Positions 62,851 through 64,000 of a stretch of DNA of 64,000 nt are shown in pieces. The stretch lies in assembly GCA_024235395.1 (NCBI GenBank), contig JACKMK010000004.1:248001-312000 (forward strand), in the 5' to 3' direction. The position numbers were made by a program, and so were the translations under genes. The stretch's first letter is position 1. Each line of letters begins with the position of its first letter. This DNA comes from Chromatiaceae bacterium (GTDB lineage: Bacteria; Pseudomonadota; Gammaproteobacteria; Chromatiales; Chromatiaceae). The notes below the pieces were generated by a model. That model was not told the origin of the DNA. It ran no database searches and was given only the letters and a program-made list of their open reading frames with translations.

Positions 62851-64000
62851 CTACATACTGATTTTCTCCAGCGGCTGCACGGATATCTCCTGGGTGAGTT
62901 CCTGATACGAGAGTACCGGTAGTTCGTAGAGGTCCATCTCGATGAGTTTTCGCACGTAACGGCGGATATCCATGGACACCACCAGCACAGGCCGGCTTCG
63001 TCCCGGACCCAGCTGACCCACGGACTGCTGCACCTGGGAGACAAACCGCCGCGTAACATCCGGGTCCAGGGCCAGGTAGCTGCCCGCCGACGTTTGACGG
63101 ATACCATCGCGGATCATGTCCTCCACGTCCGGCGAAACGAGGAATGCAGGCAGCAGGTTCTGGCCGCTGCTGTACTTGTAGCTGATGTAACGCTTGAGGC
63201 TGCCTCGGATATATTCGGTGAGCAACACCGTATCCTTTTCTTTCTGTCCCCACTCAACCAAAGCCTCGAGAATGGTACGCAGGTTGCGGATGGATATCTC
63301 CTCGGAGACCAGTCGCTGAAACACCTCGGTGATCTTCTGGATAGGCAGAACGCGCTGAACCTCCCTGACCAGTTCAGCGAATCCACCCTCCATTTCGCTC
63401 AATAGGTAACGGGTTTCCTGAATGCCGACAAAGTCCTCGGCGTACTTTCTGAGCACAAACGAAAGGTGAAACGTAAGTACCTGGGGCGCGTCCAGATAGG
63501 CCAGCCCCGCCCGCTTCATCGGATCGCGGTAGCGGTCTGCGACCCAGATGGTTGGAACCCCAGGGAGAAAGGGGTCATCCTTTTCGTACCGGACGCCGAG
63601 CATGCGTAGATTGTCTTCATCCTCGCGGGAAAACAGGTAGCCGGGCCTGAGCCGGCCCTGGCTCATTGGGGTCTCCTGCACCAGGATCTGGTAGGTGTCA
63701 GCATCCAGGTTGGCGTTGTAGCGGAGGTGTATGCCCGGAAATGGCACGCCCAGGTCCAGGTAGAGGGCCTGGCGGACCTTGACGAGCTCGTCGTTCAATG
63801 CGCTGGCGTGCACCGTCTGTTCCAGGGACCCTGCGACGTCCATCAGAAGCGGCACAGTCAGGGAAAACTCGTCCCCCTCGGTGGATCCGGGGCGAGCCGC
63901 CCTCTCCCCCTGCCCAGCCGGCGCAAAAGCCGCCACCTGCGACCTGTCTTCCGCAGATGGACGCTGGTTCATGTTCAGCAACGTGTACCCGATACCTGCC
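62851..64000 (-). CDS. sctV: Type III secretion export gate protein SctV, cytoplasmic domain (partial)
   Basis: The gene runs off the right edge; the window holds its last ~382 residues, beginning AGIGYTLLN, the end of the last membrane helix. After a linker comes the soluble FlhA/SctV domain: QALYLDLGVPFPGIHLRYN, GVRYEKDDPFLPGVPTIWVA, then LREVQRVLPIQKITEVFQRL-like segments and RNLRTILEALVEWGQKEKDT, and the conserved RRYVRKLIEMDLYELPVLSY near the end. These SD1-SD4 domains form the nonameric ring that receives chaperone-cargo complexes. The wording at VLSYQEL and the linker favour the injectisome (SctV) over FlhA. The TTG/ATG near 63981 is internal, not the start. Confidence 0.88.
   Translation of the reverse strand, partial: AGIGYTLLNMNQRPSAEDRSQVAAFAPAGQGERAARPGSTEGDEFSLTVPLLMDVAGSLEQTVHASALNDELVKVRQALYLDLGVPFPGIHLRYNANLDADTYQILVQETPMSQGRLRPGYLFSREDEDNLRMLGVRYEKDDPFLPGVPTIWVADRYRDPMKRAGLAYLDAPQVLTFHLSFVLRKYAEDFVGIQETRYLLSEMEGGFAELVREVQRVLPIQKITEVFQRLVSEEISIRNLRTILEALVEWGQKEKDTVLLTEYIRGSLKRYISYKYSSGQNLLPAFLVSPDVEDMIRDGIRQTSAGSYLALDPDVTRRFVSQVQQSVGQLGPGRSRPVLVVSMDIRRYVRKLIEMDLYELPVLSYQELTQEISVQPLEKISM

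Noticed and set aside
63979..63981. TTG near the right edge as the start of a 376-residue protein
   Set aside because: The frame stays open to the edge with AGIGYTLLN, which reads as the end of an SctV membrane helix, so the gene is truncated by the window.

Overview
The window comes from a GC-rich proteobacterium, most likely a gammaproteobacterium of the sulfur-oxidizer/Chromatiales type. This rests on a BamE-RnfH-RatA-SmpB-tmRNA block beside fur, a polyhydroxybutyrate reductase with a phasin, and a membrane formate dehydrogenase operon ending in HdrE/HdrD-like (DsrM/DsrK-like) subunits. The genus is inference only.

Layout. 1-1546: the end of a probable beta-carbonic anhydrase and a secreted protein of unknown function. 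1590-15563: a formate dehydrogenase region. A minus-strand arm carries moaA, fdhD and an excisionase-type HTH/periplasmic-binding-fold regulator. A divergent plus-strand arm carries DUF3305, DUF3306, a multi-cluster ferredoxin, a TorD-like chaperone, a small Tat-signal protein, FdhA (Cys at the active site), FdhB, a cytochrome b subunit, then a DsrM/HdrE-like cytochrome b and an HdrD-like CCG-domain protein, closed by a strong terminator. 15644-20063: a polysaccharide deacetylase, a Bax-type glucosaminidase, a kinase-fold orphan, a gamma-glutamylcyclotransferase-like protein and a LysR regulator. 20272-26149: phbB and phasin with candidate operators, DUF2889, a periplasmic isoaspartyl methyltransferase and a membrane spermidine-synthase-like protein. 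26253-28127: a strongly folding leader ahead of a secreted glycine-tailed protein. 28267-35743: NHL protein, lytic transglycosylase, lipase-maturation-factor-like protein, nitroreductase and a TAXI-TRAP transporter. 35874-40105: fur, bamE, rnfH, ratA, a sodium symporter, smpB and tmRNA.

From the tmRNA 3' end onward the content is accessory. A 21-bp near-perfect copy of the tmRNA end lies 174 bp downstream, followed by an AT-rich TMEM43-like gene. A type III secretion (T3SS) cargo region then follows: a 674-aa protein with HipA-like kinase motifs, an orphan and a CesT-like chaperone; a giant glycine-repeat autotransporter; a scar with a peroxiredoxin pseudogene and an AraC fragment; two cupins and a hydrolase; two more CesT-like chaperones beside a 766-aa glycine-zipper protein; an RsbW-like ATPase fused to a GNAT domain; and the cytoplasmic domain of the T3SS export gate SctV running off the right edge. 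The rest of the secretion machine presumably lies to the right of the window.

The most interesting material is this T3SS effector/chaperone island at tmRNA, followed by the structured leader at 26253-26453, the three-copy operator at the phasin promoter, and the coupling of formate dehydrogenase to an HdrDE-like pair.
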